Shown here: positions 8,677 to 19,000 of the stretch, in pieces
Layout of the letters: each line of letters begins with the position of its first letter
How positions within the stretch are numbered: the stretch's first letter is position 1
Assembly (NCBI GenBank): GCA_934330725.1
Contig: CAKRGM010000005.1
Span: forward strand, 1 to 64,000
DNA length: 64,000 nt
From: an uncultured Lachnospiraceae bacterium
Lineage (GTDB): Bacteria > Bacillota > Clostridia > Lachnospirales > Lachnospiraceae
Reading direction: 5' to 3'
The notes under the pieces: model-generated
The model's database searches: none
Told to the model about the DNA's origin: nothing
Seen by the model: only the letters and a program-made list of their open reading frames with translations
Translations under genes and position numbers: made by a program

Positions 8677-10431
8677 TTATTCACCCTCCTTTGCTGTATC
8701 CCTGACAGAAATATGTGCATTCCACATATCTTTATATAACGGGCATGACGCCATTAATTCCTCATGTGTTCCATGTGCCTGCACATTACCTTCATTTACC
8801 ACAAATATCTGATCAGCATCCTTAATTGTTGAAAGCCTGTGTGCAATGACTATAAGCGTCTTTCCCACCACAAGCTTTGCAATGGAATTCTGAAGAATTG
8901 CCTCATTTTCAGGATCTGTATATGCGGTTGCCTCATCAAGAATTACAATTGGTGCATCTTTTAACATTGCTCTTGCTATTGATATCCTCTGTCTTTCGCC
9001 ACCGGACAAATGGCCTCCGGCATCTCCGACTACCGTGTCAAAGCCATTTTCCAGATTCATAATAAAATCATAACATCCACTCTTCTTTGTAACTTCCTCA
9101 ATCTGGGCATCCGTAGCATTGGGATTACCCTGCCTGATATTTTCCCGTACTGTCTCGTTAAAGAGATAATTGTCCTGAGACACATAAGCAATTTTACTGT
9201 TAAACTCCGGCAATGCAATCTGCTTTACATCTACACCACCAATCTTTATACTTCCGCTGTCTGCATCCCAAAGTGATGCAATAAGCTTTGCAATCGTAGA
9301 TTTTCCACTTCCTGAAGGACCCACAATAGCATTGACTGTACCGGCTTTTAACTCCATATTTACACCATGCAGAATTTCTTTATCATGATAACCGAATTTA
9401 ACATTTTCAAGTGTAATAGAATTGTCTTTCAGTACAGCCTTGCTGTTTTCCGGCCGTTCAAGCTCCGGCTGTTCAAGAATCCCCGTAACCTCTCCAATGA
9501 TTACGCCGATTTTTCCCAGATCATCAGTATAGGATCCAACTGTAATGAGCGGTCCGACAATCCCCAGCGACAAAATGATACACATTACAAAGTTTGATAT
9601 TGAAAGTGTTCCATTGTCTACATAATGTGCGCCAAACGGCAAAACTGTAAGCAGTGTATACGGCATAACCACAAACAACAGTGCCTGAAAAACTGCACAT
9701 CGTCTCATCCATGAAATAAAAGAATCTGCACATGCTCTGGCAGCCTTTGTAAACTTTGTATAAGAACTCTCAGTCTTTCCGAATGCCTTAATAACCTCTA
9801 TTCCATCTATGTATTCCACTGCTGCATCATTAAGATCCTTTGTAGTCTTAACTGTTCTTTCAAAACTGGGTTTATAATCAATAATCATTCCAAAAAATGA
9901 TAAAAGTCCCACTACCATTGGCACAAATGACCACAGTGCAAGCCGCCAGTCTGTCATAAAGAAATATACAATGATAATAACCGGTGCCAAAAGATTCGAC
10001 GTAAACTCCGGAACAACATGAGCCAGTGTCGTCTCAATACTGTCAATTCGTTCCACCATAATATTTTTAAAAGTACCGGAAGGTGTATCCTTCACATATC
10101 CAAGTGGCACTCTTGCAAGCTTATCACAGCATGACTTTCTGATATTTGAAAGCACCGTAAATGTTGCCTTATGCGAAAATGTCGTTGATAACGAATGAAA
10201 CAGCTCCGCTAAAATAAATGCTCCTGCTATCAGTGCTGCCTTTGTCAGATATGCCTGCATATCTTTCTCTTCATCCAGAAACATCCTGACCACATCAGCA
10301 ATGATAAAATACGGAATGATTCTGAACACCACATTGACTATTGCCAGCAAAACGCTCCATACGTAAGCGGATTTCTTTTGTCCCGCCCACTTAAGAATCC
10401 AACCGACAGATGATTTTTTTTCTTTTTCCAT
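8677..10431 (-). CDS. ABC exporter half-transporter, first subunit
   Basis: This 584-residue protein has six membrane helices, then an ATPase domain with Walker A GPSGSGKST, Q-loop VSQDNYLF, signature LSGGERQR, Walker B IVILDEATAYTD and switch His VIAHRLSTI. It is homologous to its downstream partner. The alphabetical order TetR, ABC, ABC on one strand is the common layout of TetR-controlled heterodimeric exporters in Lachnospiraceae. AAAGGATGG precedes the start. Confidence 0.9.
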   Translation of the reverse strand: MEKEKKSSVGWILKWAGQKKSAYVWSVLLAIVNVVFRIIPYFIIADVVRMFLDEEKDMQAYLTKAALIAGAFILAELFHSLSTTFSHKATFTVLSNIRKSCCDKLARVPLGYVKDTPSGTFKNIMVERIDSIETTLAHVVPEFTSNLLAPVIIIVYFFMTDWRLALWSFVPMVVGLLSFFGMIIDYKPSFERTVKTTKDLNDAAVEYIDGIEVIKAFGKTESSYTKFTKAARACADSFISWMRRCAVFQALLFVVMPYTLLTVLPFGAHYVDNGTLSISNFVMCIILSLGIVGPLITVGSYTDDLGKIGVIIGEVTGILEQPELERPENSKAVLKDNSITLENVKFGYHDKEILHGVNMELKAGTVNAIVGPSGSGKSTIAKLIASLWDADSGSIKIGGVDVKQIALPEFNSKIAYVSQDNYLFNETVRENIRQGNPNATDAQIEEVTKKSGCYDFIMNLENGFDTVVGDAGGHLSGGERQRISIARAMLKDAPIVILDEATAYTDPENEAILQNSIAKLVVGKTLIVIAHRLSTIKDADQIFVVNEGNVQAHGTHEELMASCPLYKDMWNAHISVRDTAKEGE

Positions 10432-10449
10432 CCTTTTGCTCTCCTTATT

Positions 10450-10463
10450 CTAACTATTGTTAG
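10450..10463. promoter_or_regulatory. inverted repeat upstream of the ABC pair
   Basis: CTAAC-TATT-GTTAG lies 19 nt upstream of the first ABC start, in the 106-bp gap after the TetR gene. It could be a second operator or a transcript hairpin. Confidence 0.35.
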
Positions 10464-10537
10464 TTGTTTCTAATATATCTATAATAAATTTGGCGGCTCT
10501 TAAATATTCCAGTTTCAAAATATTTCACCGCCAAATA

Positions 10538-11176
10538 CTATTTATTATTATCTGAGAACTCAATACCCCATAATCTTTCCCAGCCACCGGTATTAAATTC
10601 CCTCAGTTGGTGTGCATTCTTTTTTGATGTCTCTCTGTCTATATCATGCTCAATAATCTGAAATACAGACGAAAAAAAGCCTGTATATATCATATGCACG
10701 AGACTTGAGCTGACGTCAGGCACATTAATCCCGGCACTACGCAGTTTCTGCATATACCGTTCACCTGCCTTTATCTCCCTGTCCACCATATTATGTATAA
10801 ATTTTTCATATCTTCCACTATCACCGCATTTTAACAATAGTCTGAAATTATTATAATGATCATAAATATAATCAACTATCTGTTCCATTCCATCTGCAGA
10901 TGCATCAGTCATATTCCTTGTCTGGTCTTCAATCTGAAGTTTCTCAAAATTATCAAGAATATCGTCATATATTTTATAAATATGCTCTACATATGGATCA
11001 ATCAACGCATCAAACAGCATTTCCTTAGTAGGATAATACTTATAAAATGCTCCGGTCGTCAGCCCTGCATCTTTTACAATGCTCCTAAGCGATGCCCCGG
11101 TAAATCCATATTCCAAAAAATGCTTCATCGCAGTATTTAATATATTAGTTCTTGTATTCTCTGCCTTTTCTGTCAT
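10538..11176 (-). CDS. TetR-family transcriptional regulator
   Basis: This 212-residue protein has an N-terminal TetR helix-turn-helix: NILNTAMKHFLEYGFTGASL, then IVKDAGLTTGAFYKYYPTKEML (about 10-52). The C-terminal ligand domain is helical. The start at 11176 is preferred over an upstream ATG because AAAGGAGGAACAT sits before it. It is the first gene of an operon with the two ABC subunits, so it most likely represses their expression and its own until an exported compound binds. A near-perfect palindrome lies in its promoter. Confidence 0.88.
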   Translation of the reverse strand: MTEKAENTRTNILNTAMKHFLEYGFTGASLRSIVKDAGLTTGAFYKYYPTKEMLFDALIDPYVEHIYKIYDDILDNFEKLQIEDQTRNMTDASADGMEQIVDYIYDHYNNFRLLLKCGDSGRYEKFIHNMVDREIKAGERYMQKLRSAGINVPDVSSSLVHMIYTGFFSSVFQIIEHDIDRETSKKNAHQLREFNTGGWERLWGIEFSDNNK

Positions 11177-11220
11177 ATGTTCCTCCTTTCCTGCCTGATA
11201 TTGCAGCTGCAGGCAAAAAT

Positions 11221-11246
11221 ATAACAATGCTATATAGCACTGTTAT
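11221..11246. promoter_or_regulatory. palindromic operator of the TetR-ABC operon
   Basis: ATAACA-A-TGCTATATAGCA-C-TGTTAT is a 26-bp palindrome with one mismatched pair, 45 nt upstream of the TetR start and overlapping TATATAG/TATATT promoter-like sequence. Its size and symmetry fit a TetR dimer site. Confidence 0.65.
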
Positions 11247-11345
11247 ATTTTATCTTATTCTATTATTTTGTCAAGTCTTTTTCAAAACTATAAACTGAAA
11301 AAATTAAGTTAATCGACTATTTCTTTTAATGTAACCACTTACTCC

Positions 11346-12908
11346 TCAGTCTTTTAAAACAATAAATGCAGCCGACTGTGGTTCTGCACTGACAACCATT
11401 CCATCTGATGTTACACTGCCACCGCACCTGTAAATCAATTCACCCGGATTACCCTTATATGGAAATTGTACTTTTTCACCTGAAGGATTTATTACAACTA
11501 AAATCTTTTCATCACTGCTGCTTCTTATATAAGCAAGTGGATAACTGTTTTCCTTTGCATACACAAACTTTATCTCTCCTTTGTTTAATAAAGCTTTATG
11601 CGCTTTTCTTACAGTTATCAGCTTTTTAATTTCATTATAAAGTGAGTTATCATCATTTATCTGATTCATAACCGTAGGTCTGTCTGCATGCGGGTCCTGT
11701 TTTACATACAGCTTATCAGCCTGTGCATGGCTGAACCCTGCATTAATACTATCATCCCACTGCATAGGTGAACGTGAACCTGTACGCTCAAAACCGCCCT
11801 CAACTGATGTAAGCCCTTCTACATATCTCATACCAATCTCATCTCCATAATAAATAAATGGAGCCCCGGGCATTGAAAGAAGAAATGCGAATGCAATCTT
11901 TAGCTCATCACCATTTAATTTTCTTGAAAGTCTGTCCATATCATGATTACCTGATGGAATACATATAAGGCCTTCTTTCTCTGTCTTTTCATAATTCTCA
12001 ATATATTTTTTTACAAATGCCGACGCATCGCCCTTACCATGTGATGAAAAAAATGGTTCGTCACACCTGAAAAGATCATTGTAATGTGATGGGCCAAAAT
12101 GCAGAAGGAAATCCATATGGAAACCGCCTTCCAGTGACTTATCAGGCTCTCCCCACTCAGAAACCATTGCTGCATCAGGAAATTCCGTATCGAGAAATTC
12201 ACGTACATTCTGCCACAGCTTTATTGTTCCCTTGCCTTCAGGATCATTTTTTACTAAAGAGCCAGCCATATCAACCCTGAATCCATCACAGCCCATTTTA
12301 AGCCAGAAGCGCATTACATCCTTCATCGCTTCAAGTGTAGCACGTGGTCCCTCATCATCCATTGACTGCTGCCATGAAAGCTCTGGTTTATAATAACCGT
12401 AATTAAGTGCCGGCTGATGTGAGAAAAAGTTAACGGCACATGAACCGTTTCTGTCTGAAATTCCTCTGATACATCCCATACCTGCCGGCTCATTCCATAC
12501 ACTGTCCGTCCATACATAACGATCTGTATATTCATTTTTTTCTGCCTTCATCGACTGCTTAAACCATTCATGTGTTACTGCTGTATGTCCCGGTACGAGA
12601 TCAAGTATTACATGCATGTTTTTCTTATGTGCTTCTTTGAAGAGATTGGCCAGATCTTCATTTGTTCCATATCTTGATGCTACCATATAATAATCTTCCA
12701 CATCATATCCTGCATCCATAAATGGTGATTTAAAACATGGATTAATCCATATTGCATTGCATCCCAGTTCTTTTATATAATCCAGTCTTCTGATAATACC
12801 ATTTATATCACCTATACCATCTGCATTAGTATCCTGAAATGATTGCGGATATATTTCATAAAACAAAGCATCTTCAAGCCATTCCGGTTGTTTCCTTATA
12901 GTATTCAT
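11346..12908 (-). CDS. GH13 alpha-glucosidase/amylase-family enzyme
   Basis: This 520-residue cytosolic enzyme acts on alpha-glucosidic bonds. It is probably an oligo-alpha-1,6-glucosidase or maltose/trehalose-type hydrolase or transglycosylase. The GH13 regions are visible: DLVPGHT (I), GFRVDMA with the nucleophile Asp (II), VSEWGEP with the acid/base Glu (III) and PSGNHDMDR (IV). YEIYPQSFQDTNADGIGD near the N terminus is the classic GH13 entry with a Ca-type Asp cluster. The start at 12908 follows GGAGAG and skips 24 codons of poor upstream sequence. No signal peptide is present. The exact substrate cannot be read from sequence. Confidence 0.85.
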   Translation of the reverse strand: MNTIRKQPEWLEDALFYEIYPQSFQDTNADGIGDINGIIRRLDYIKELGCNAIWINPCFKSPFMDAGYDVEDYYMVASRYGTNEDLANLFKEAHKKNMHVILDLVPGHTAVTHEWFKQSMKAEKNEYTDRYVWTDSVWNEPAGMGCIRGISDRNGSCAVNFFSHQPALNYGYYKPELSWQQSMDDEGPRATLEAMKDVMRFWLKMGCDGFRVDMAGSLVKNDPEGKGTIKLWQNVREFLDTEFPDAAMVSEWGEPDKSLEGGFHMDFLLHFGPSHYNDLFRCDEPFFSSHGKGDASAFVKKYIENYEKTEKEGLICIPSGNHDMDRLSRKLNGDELKIAFAFLLSMPGAPFIYYGDEIGMRYVEGLTSVEGGFERTGSRSPMQWDDSINAGFSHAQADKLYVKQDPHADRPTVMNQINDDNSLYNEIKKLITVRKAHKALLNKGEIKFVYAKENSYPLAYIRSSSDEKILVVINPSGEKVQFPYKGNPGELIYRCGGSVTSDGMVVSAEPQSAAFIVLKD

Positions 12909-12980
12909 AGTAAAAGCTCTCCATTTCCGCACATTCATATTTATAAGTGCATTTATTTTTTTAATCGTCCAAAAGCTCAC

Positions 12981-14141
12981 TTAATATCGGTGATGAACAC
13001 GACTTTTCTTTTTATCATAAAGCATTTTATCTGCTGATTTTATAGCTTCTTCCGGCTGAATATCCGAATTATTAATGATGGTATATCCAATAGCCGCTGT
13101 GATATAATATTCAAGTTCTTTTTCTTCACATCTGTGCTTTAATATAGAATTAAATCTGTCAATGACAAGTTCAGGATCATTCAAAACTGTGTTATAATCA
13201 ACCATTACAAATTCGTCACCACCAAAACGTGACACAAACAAATTATATTCCTGTGCAAGCTTCCTCATGCTTTCAGATATTGTAATAAGTGCGTTGTCAC
13301 CTTCTGCATGCCCATATTTATCATTGATTTTTTTAAAATTGTTTGCATCAATAATATATATCACCAAAGGATGTTGTGCATCAGTCTGGGCAAGCCTATA
13401 TTCCAATAATGAAATAAGCCTTCTTCTGTTATTAAGCCCTGTAAGTGAATCGTTATATATCTGTGACCTTTGTGTATATGCAAAGACAATAAACAATGCT
13501 GTAATAATAGCAGGGGCCATAATAGGTGTACCGCCGATTATAATCTCAATTAATCCTGCGAACATTGGAAGCAGAATAAATGAACTGAATAAAAAGCATA
13601 AATTCCTCTTATCATGATTTTTTTCGCAAACCCCATACCATATTCCATATATACATACACATATACTATAAAAGTATTGTAATGAAGAAGTAAAAACGAA
13701 TAATGGTCCCTTTTGATATGTGCCATCTGCTGTAATACGGAAAACCCAGCCGTTTATCTGTGTTGTAAAGCATAATAAAACTTCCAGTGCAATTGGAATC
13801 ATACATATAAACTCAGAAAAACGGCCGGGTCTTTTACCATTTCTTCTTATACGCGCCATTGCAAATAAAAACCAGAAATATGTTGTAAGTGACATACATA
13901 TCAGTGATAAGCTGTTTGCAAGCCATCCTGACACCTGATTAAATGCAATATATTTATCCTGCATCAGCATCCACGCAAGTCCCAGCACAAGAAAACAAAC
14001 ATATGATGTTAACGCACGTCTAAGTGATTTAACCTCAAATTCACTGCCAAAATCACCTTTTATATTAAGCCACATCGTAACTGCAATAATAATGCAGAAA
14101 AAATCAACTGCTATGTATGTGACCATCATCTGTAAATTCAT
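12981..14141 (-). CDS. membrane-bound diguanylate cyclase (GGDEF)
   Basis: This 386-residue protein has about seven transmembrane segments in residues 1-225, resembling the 7TM histidine-kinase N-terminal domain. It is followed by a complete GGDEF domain: DSLTGLNNRRRL start, NDKYGHAEGDNAL, and the intact SRFGGDEFVM signature. It should make cyclic di-GMP from two GTP. No RxxD inhibitory site was obvious before the GGDEF. GGGGGGAAATT precedes the ATG at 14141. It lies 72 nt upstream of the GH13 gene. Confidence 0.88.
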   Translation of the reverse strand: MNLQMMVTYIAVDFFCIIIAVTMWLNIKGDFGSEFEVKSLRRALTSYVCFLVLGLAWMLMQDKYIAFNQVSGWLANSLSLICMSLTTYFWFLFAMARIRRNGKRPGRFSEFICMIPIALEVLLCFTTQINGWVFRITADGTYQKGPLFVFTSSLQYFYSICVCIYGIWYGVCEKNHDKRNLCFLFSSFILLPMFAGLIEIIIGGTPIMAPAIITALFIVFAYTQRSQIYNDSLTGLNNRRRLISLLEYRLAQTDAQHPLVIYIIDANNFKKINDKYGHAEGDNALITISESMRKLAQEYNLFVSRFGGDEFVMVDYNTVLNDPELVIDRFNSILKHRCEEKELEYYITAAIGYTIINNSDIQPEEAIKSADKMLYDKKKSRVHHRY

Positions 14142-14236
14142 AATTTCCCCCCAAAAAAACATTACGACAATTTATACTCTTAAACTAACACAAATAAATG
14201 AAATCGTCTAGTGGAAATTAATTGAGGATAATACTC

Positions 14237-14692
14237 CTAAGTAAAATGTAGTCCCTTTGATTTCTTGCGTATTTTTCTAAGTGTTTCCGGCACTTCTTCA
14301 TCTGTTATCTTATCATGAACCTTACAGGTTCCTGCTTCTTTGGCAGTTTCATAATACCATTCTTTATAATTTAACATATCGAGTGTTTCATTAAGCTGCT
14401 TTATCTGACCTAAAACACGTTCCTTCTGCTCACGAATCAGCTCTAGACGCGCATCAATCGTACTGTCACCTTCTATGCACCAGTCAATGAACTTCTTTAT
14501 ATCTTTAATTGAAAGTCCGGTTTTCTTTAAACACTCTATAATCATCAGCCATTCAAAATCACTTTCTTTAAACATACGGATTCCGCCGCTTGATCGTTCA
14601 ACAAACGGCAGCAATCCCTCTTTATCATAATATCTGAGTGTTGATGCTGTGACTCCAAGCTTTTCCGCCATCTCGCCAACTGTATATAACAT
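14237..14692 (-). CDS. MerR-family regulator (AdhR-like)
   Basis: This 151-residue protein has an N-terminal winged helix of the MerR type (YTVGEMAEKLGVTASTLRYY, then DKEGLLPFVERSSGGIRMF), a long dimerization helix (about 85-115) and a short C-terminal sensor with Cys in GTCKVHD. This resembles the aldehyde/electrophile-sensing AdhR/YraB group, usually found beside aldo/keto or alcohol dehydrogenases. The remaining aldo/keto reductase fragment lies just beyond the mobile element at 24582, in the same direction. The element may have separated regulator from reductase. The dxs promoter carries a matching type of operator. Confidence 0.85.
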   Translation of the reverse strand: MLYTVGEMAEKLGVTASTLRYYDKEGLLPFVERSSGGIRMFKESDFEWLMIIECLKKTGLSIKDIKKFIDWCIEGDSTIDARLELIREQKERVLGQIKQLNETLDMLNYKEWYYETAKEAGTCKVHDKITDEEVPETLRKIRKKSKGLHFT

Positions 14693-14877
14693 ATTTTTCT
14701 TCTTCCCTTATCTACCTTTTTACAAATTTCAATTTTGATACCTACAATTCTTTAACACCCAATTCGTATTATAAAGTGTTACTGTGAAATCCGCAATGCC
14801 TTGATTTTACTACAGTTTGGGCAAGTGAGGTTTTCCTTAGACTTTCCCTTATGTTATATCCTTTTCCCTTGCGTTAC

Positions 14878-14907
14878 GATACCTCATAAGGGCAAAAATA
14901 AGGGAAA
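14878..14907. repeat. left attachment-site repeat
   Basis: This is a GATACCTCATAAGGGCAAAA-type 30-mer ending AAGGGAAA, matching 24435-24464 except for one base (t/c). Just left of it, 14857-14871 is the inverse of the sequence that follows the right copy (24456-24470), as expected for integrase core arms. Confidence 0.75.
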
Positions 14908-15012
14908 CAAAATCTAGTAACAGCTAATAACATTATATAAATTACATAATCGGCTGGAACTGATTGAGGTGCTTCTACAACTAAAACAGATAAGAGAAAG
15001 GACATTTCAAAT

Positions 15013-15243
15013 ATGAATATCGTACACGCTGAATATAACAAATATCACAACACCATAGACATCAATTATTACAATGGGTATATACTTCGGATTGACTGTG
15101 GCAAGGCAGAAGACTGCTTGATTACAACACCCAACTCCCAAAGAATGTTGGATGCACTTGCGATTGATGAACCATTAGAATACGCTAGACTATATCTTAA
15201 TTCTGAAATGCAATATTGGATAAATACGACAGATGTAGAATAA
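15013..15243 (+). CDS. DUF6061-like small protein of mobile elements
   Basis: This 76-residue soluble protein begins MNIVHAEYNKYHNTIDINYYNGY, with LRIDCGKAED and PLEYARLYL blocks. They resemble the DUF6061 family common on Firmicute integrative elements. Its function is not known. It is the first gene inside the left end, followed by a strong terminator, so it is a single-gene transcript. Confidence 0.55.
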   Translation: MNIVHAEYNKYHNTIDINYYNGYILRIDCGKAEDCLITTPNSQRMLDALAIDEPLEYARLYLNSEMQYWINTTDVE

Positions 15244-15281
15244 GACATTGCTCAAAAGTATTTTAAAACTATAATACACTT

Positions 15282-15348
15282 AAAAAGCGTTACACACATA
15301 TTTTGCCACTTATCATAAATATGGTCACTATGAAGTGTAACGCTTTTT
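15282..15348. terminator. bidirectional terminator between the small protein and the cargo operon
   Basis: AAAAAGCGTTACAC (15282-15295) and GTGTAACGCTTTTT (15335-15348) form a perfect 14-bp stem with a 39-nt loop. The A/T flanks give a U run in either direction. It separates the plus-strand small gene from the minus-strand lipoprotein gene. Confidence 0.75.
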
Positions 15349-15417
15349 CTATGATTTCTAATGATATTTTTTATTCCAAACGCAATTTGCAAGGAATATG
15401 GAACAATGAAGAACAAA

Positions 15418-16032
15418 CTACTTCTTTAATATTTCGAATTTTTCCAGCATTTTTTTTTCTTCTTCACTAACCAATATTGTGGTAGAATTTTGAGCATTGA
15501 AATACAAATACTTCGAACCATCATAAATTATACTTCCACAATATTCACTTACGCTATCATTAGCATATTTTATATATACATCTATTCCGCTTGTTCTATA
15601 TGACATTAAAGTGTTATTATCTATTTCTAAAATACTCTCGTCTTCTAAGAGTTCTTTGATAAAACTGTCTATAAAACTTTCGTCATAAACAAATTTAGAT
15701 GTACTTTGATTGAAACAGAGTGCCTCTATTACTGTTTTATCTTTTACATAATCCTTTCTAACATATAAATTCTGATCAAAAAATGAACGTATCACTATAT
15801 AATTATGTTCACTGTCTCCATCAACTTCATAAATAGTATAATCATCACTCGTCTTTCCGACAATTGTGTTAGATTCTTTATACAAACCAGTTGCTTCTAT
15901 GTATTCTGTACCGTCCATATACAGGTACTGTCCTTTAAAATATGCATTTTCGCTATTGCCACATGCACCTAAAAATATACACAAAAGCATCATATATAAA
16001 ACGGTTGATAATACTTTGAATTCTCGTTTCAT
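15418..16032 (-). CDS. lipoprotein, possible immunity or partner protein
   Basis: This 204-residue protein has a lipoprotein signal peptide (residues 1-24; lipobox LGAC with Cys24 as lipidated residue). The mature part is beta-rich and Asp/Tyr-rich, of no family I recognise. The start is 8 nt after the stop of the VWA protein, behind AGTAGGTAAATAT, so the two genes form one operon. A surface-anchored protein encoded directly after a large secreted multidomain protein could be an immunity protein, an anchor or an assembly partner. The first is suggested by the toxin-like C-terminal domain upstream. This is inference only. Confidence 0.7.
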   Translation of the reverse strand: MKREFKVLSTVLYMMLLCIFLGACGNSENAYFKGQYLYMDGTEYIEATGLYKESNTIVGKTSDDYTIYEVDGDSEHNYIVIRSFFDQNLYVRKDYVKDKTVIEALCFNQSTSKFVYDESFIDSFIKELLEDESILEIDNNTLMSYRTSGIDVYIKYANDSVSEYCGSIIYDGSKYLYFNAQNSTTILVSEEEKKMLEKFEILKK

Positions 16033-16040
16033 ATATTTAC

Positions 16041-19000
16041 CTACTTACCTGGTTTAAACATTATAATGTCACTTTCAAATGGAACATCAAATTCCATCAA
16101 TGTAACAAACGGAACAAATGAGCCATTAAAGTAATCATAATGTTGTAATACATACCATGCTCTAAAGCCTGCTAAATTGACATATGTTTTTTCAACGTCT
16201 GGCTGATCTAAACCAAAATGATCATATATGCAAAAATGTAGAGTACCAGAAAAATGCTCTCCATCAAAATTATAATCCTTCACTTCTACAGTATTGCCCC
16301 ATGTATCATTAACACATATTGTAAGACCATGGATAATATCTGAATTTTCATGAAAACGAGGATAACTAACATTTTGCTGTGCCCAATTATATATACTTTT
16401 TCCAGATTGGTTTCCTTCTTCGGTAAACTCTAAATCATAGATATTTCCGCCATTATTCTTTAATCTTCTAATGACTTCCCCTTTTATATCATTGATATAT
16501 TTTTGCGTACTTTTATGTTTATATGCCTCCTGAGTTAATGTTGCATTTGAGTAATCACTACCTGAGCCTTCTTTAAAATGTAAAATCATATTTTTAATAA
16601 CATTTTCCATTTCTCCTGTTGAAAACAGTGATGTGGACATATCTTCAAATTCAGAAAATAATGTATTTGCCCCCCAATTTTCTGAATCTGCTTCTTCTAA
16701 TTGATACTTGAATTGTTTATTTATATTTAATATATCAGACCTTGTTGTTTGTCCATATTTCATATCGGCTGCCACTGAACAATCTGCATTCAACCCTTTT
16801 GGTCTTGGCGATTGATAGATTAACAAGTTCTTTACGGAATTATATGTCCATGGTTTATCATCTTTGGAATCTATTATTCCATCGCTATCAGTGTCTACCA
16901 ATAAAGGATCACTATACATAAGTACATATTTACCTTTTATTGATAGTAAGGAACCTATATTTAAGTCTACAGAATATACGAGTCCTACCTCCTCATAATC
17001 TGTCAATCCATCTCCGTCCGTATCCTTCAAATTAGGATCCGTATGTATTACCTTACCATTTTCTAATCGTACACCAACAGTTTCATATACATCAAATAAC
17101 CCATCTCCATCGGTATCTGTTGGATCTATATCTTCTATGGTTTTTCCCTGAATTACCCCCAATGCTTCTTCGATGTCACTAGTTGAAGTGCAGTAATAGT
17201 ATTCACCACTTGTTTTTTCTGACATTGTTTTTAAATAGGTATCCGAATATTTTGCTCCAACATTAACTGTATAGATTGAAATATCATTTTCTATACACCG
17301 ATTTATTGTGGATTCATTGTAATTTACATCTCCATCACATATAAGAACGATTATCTTTTTTTTGTCATTACTTTCTTGTTTATCATATAATTCTAGTGCT
17401 TTCAATAAACCTGCATTTACATTAGTACCACCTGAGGCCCTCAAGCTAGTTACAGCATTATTCAAAGCATTTTGGTCACTTGTAAAATCACTTACAGCAG
17501 ATGCATATGAATTAAATTTTACAAGACAAGCCTCATCTTCTGACCCTAATTGTTGTACAAATCCCTTTAACGCTTCTTTTGCGGTTGAGATTCTTGCTCC
17601 AGACATACTTCCAGAAACATCAATAACAAACGCAAAATCATAGAACATGTTCTTATCCGAAACGCTTGTTCTGTAGTCTAAATTTTGCTTCCATGCATCA
17701 TACCATTTATTTCTATCAACTAACATATATGTTGAAAAATGTGTAGTAACATAACTAACAGTTCCCTTTTCAGTATTAACAATGCTTTCTTCATCAAGCA
17801 ATCGGTAACAATGGTTGTCTACATCATGCCACATAACTGCTAAATCTTTTTCATCTACATCACCAAGTTCATCTTTGTCATACCAAAAAGTTATTGTTGC
17901 TTTTTCGAAATTTGAACTACAATTTATTTCTACAGGAACTCCGACTAATCCAACAACATCAGATGACATCTTATCTATATTATATGTATTGCTGATTGCG
18001 CATGTATTTTCAATATTGCCATTTGTAGACATATCAAGCGATACTTTAGTAACCGCCTTTTTTTCAGAATCAAGGATAACCTGTTCATAGGTTTGTTTTA
18101 CAATTTCTTGCGAATCAATTGTTCCATCATCATCTGAATCTTTATTTAATGGAGAAAAACCAAGTTTAACATCGTCATAGTCACTTAGTTCATCTTCGTC
18201 GGTATCTATACACAACGGATTTGTTAAGTATGTAATAACTTCTTCATAGTCATTTAATCCATCGTTATCCGTATCTTTCACCAATGGATCCGTATTATAA
18301 TAACTCTCCAAAGCATTTGATAGTTCATCTTCGTCACAGTCTTCATCTCCATCTAATACTCCGTCACCATCAGTATCTTTTTCTAGAGGATTTAAACCAC
18401 ACAAAGAGTATTCAAAATAATCATCAAGACCATCACCATCGGAATCTTTTTCTTTATAATTTAATCCTAGAAGGTTTTCTACACCATCGACTAAACCATC
18501 ATTATCTGTATCAATTTCCATTGATTTTCCATTATATAATTTATATGAATAGAGTAAATAGCTTTTTGGGGCATCTTCCAAACTACCTTCATCTCCATTG
18601 AATCCAAAAGAAACCGATTGACCAGCTACTATATTGGCATTATATGTTGCATTTTTAACAACATAATGATTTCCTTCATGCTTTTCAATAATACCATTCC
18701 AGATTTCCGTAATGTTTCTGTCAAAATCAAATTCTAAAACCCAATCTTCAAAATCTGTATCTGAGTCATTATTTATAGTAATAGTACTGCTAAAACCTGT
18801 TTCCCAATCGTTAGTTAGAATATAATTGATATTATAATCTCCAATATTAACATTACTGATTTGTCCCAACAACTCGTATTTCAAAGGAAAACCAGAAAAC
18901 CCTTCATTGCTAGTAATTCCAAATTCAATACTTTGTCCTACAGCAATATTTTGATTCCAACCTACATTTTTAATGGTATAATATCCATTTTCATTCGATG

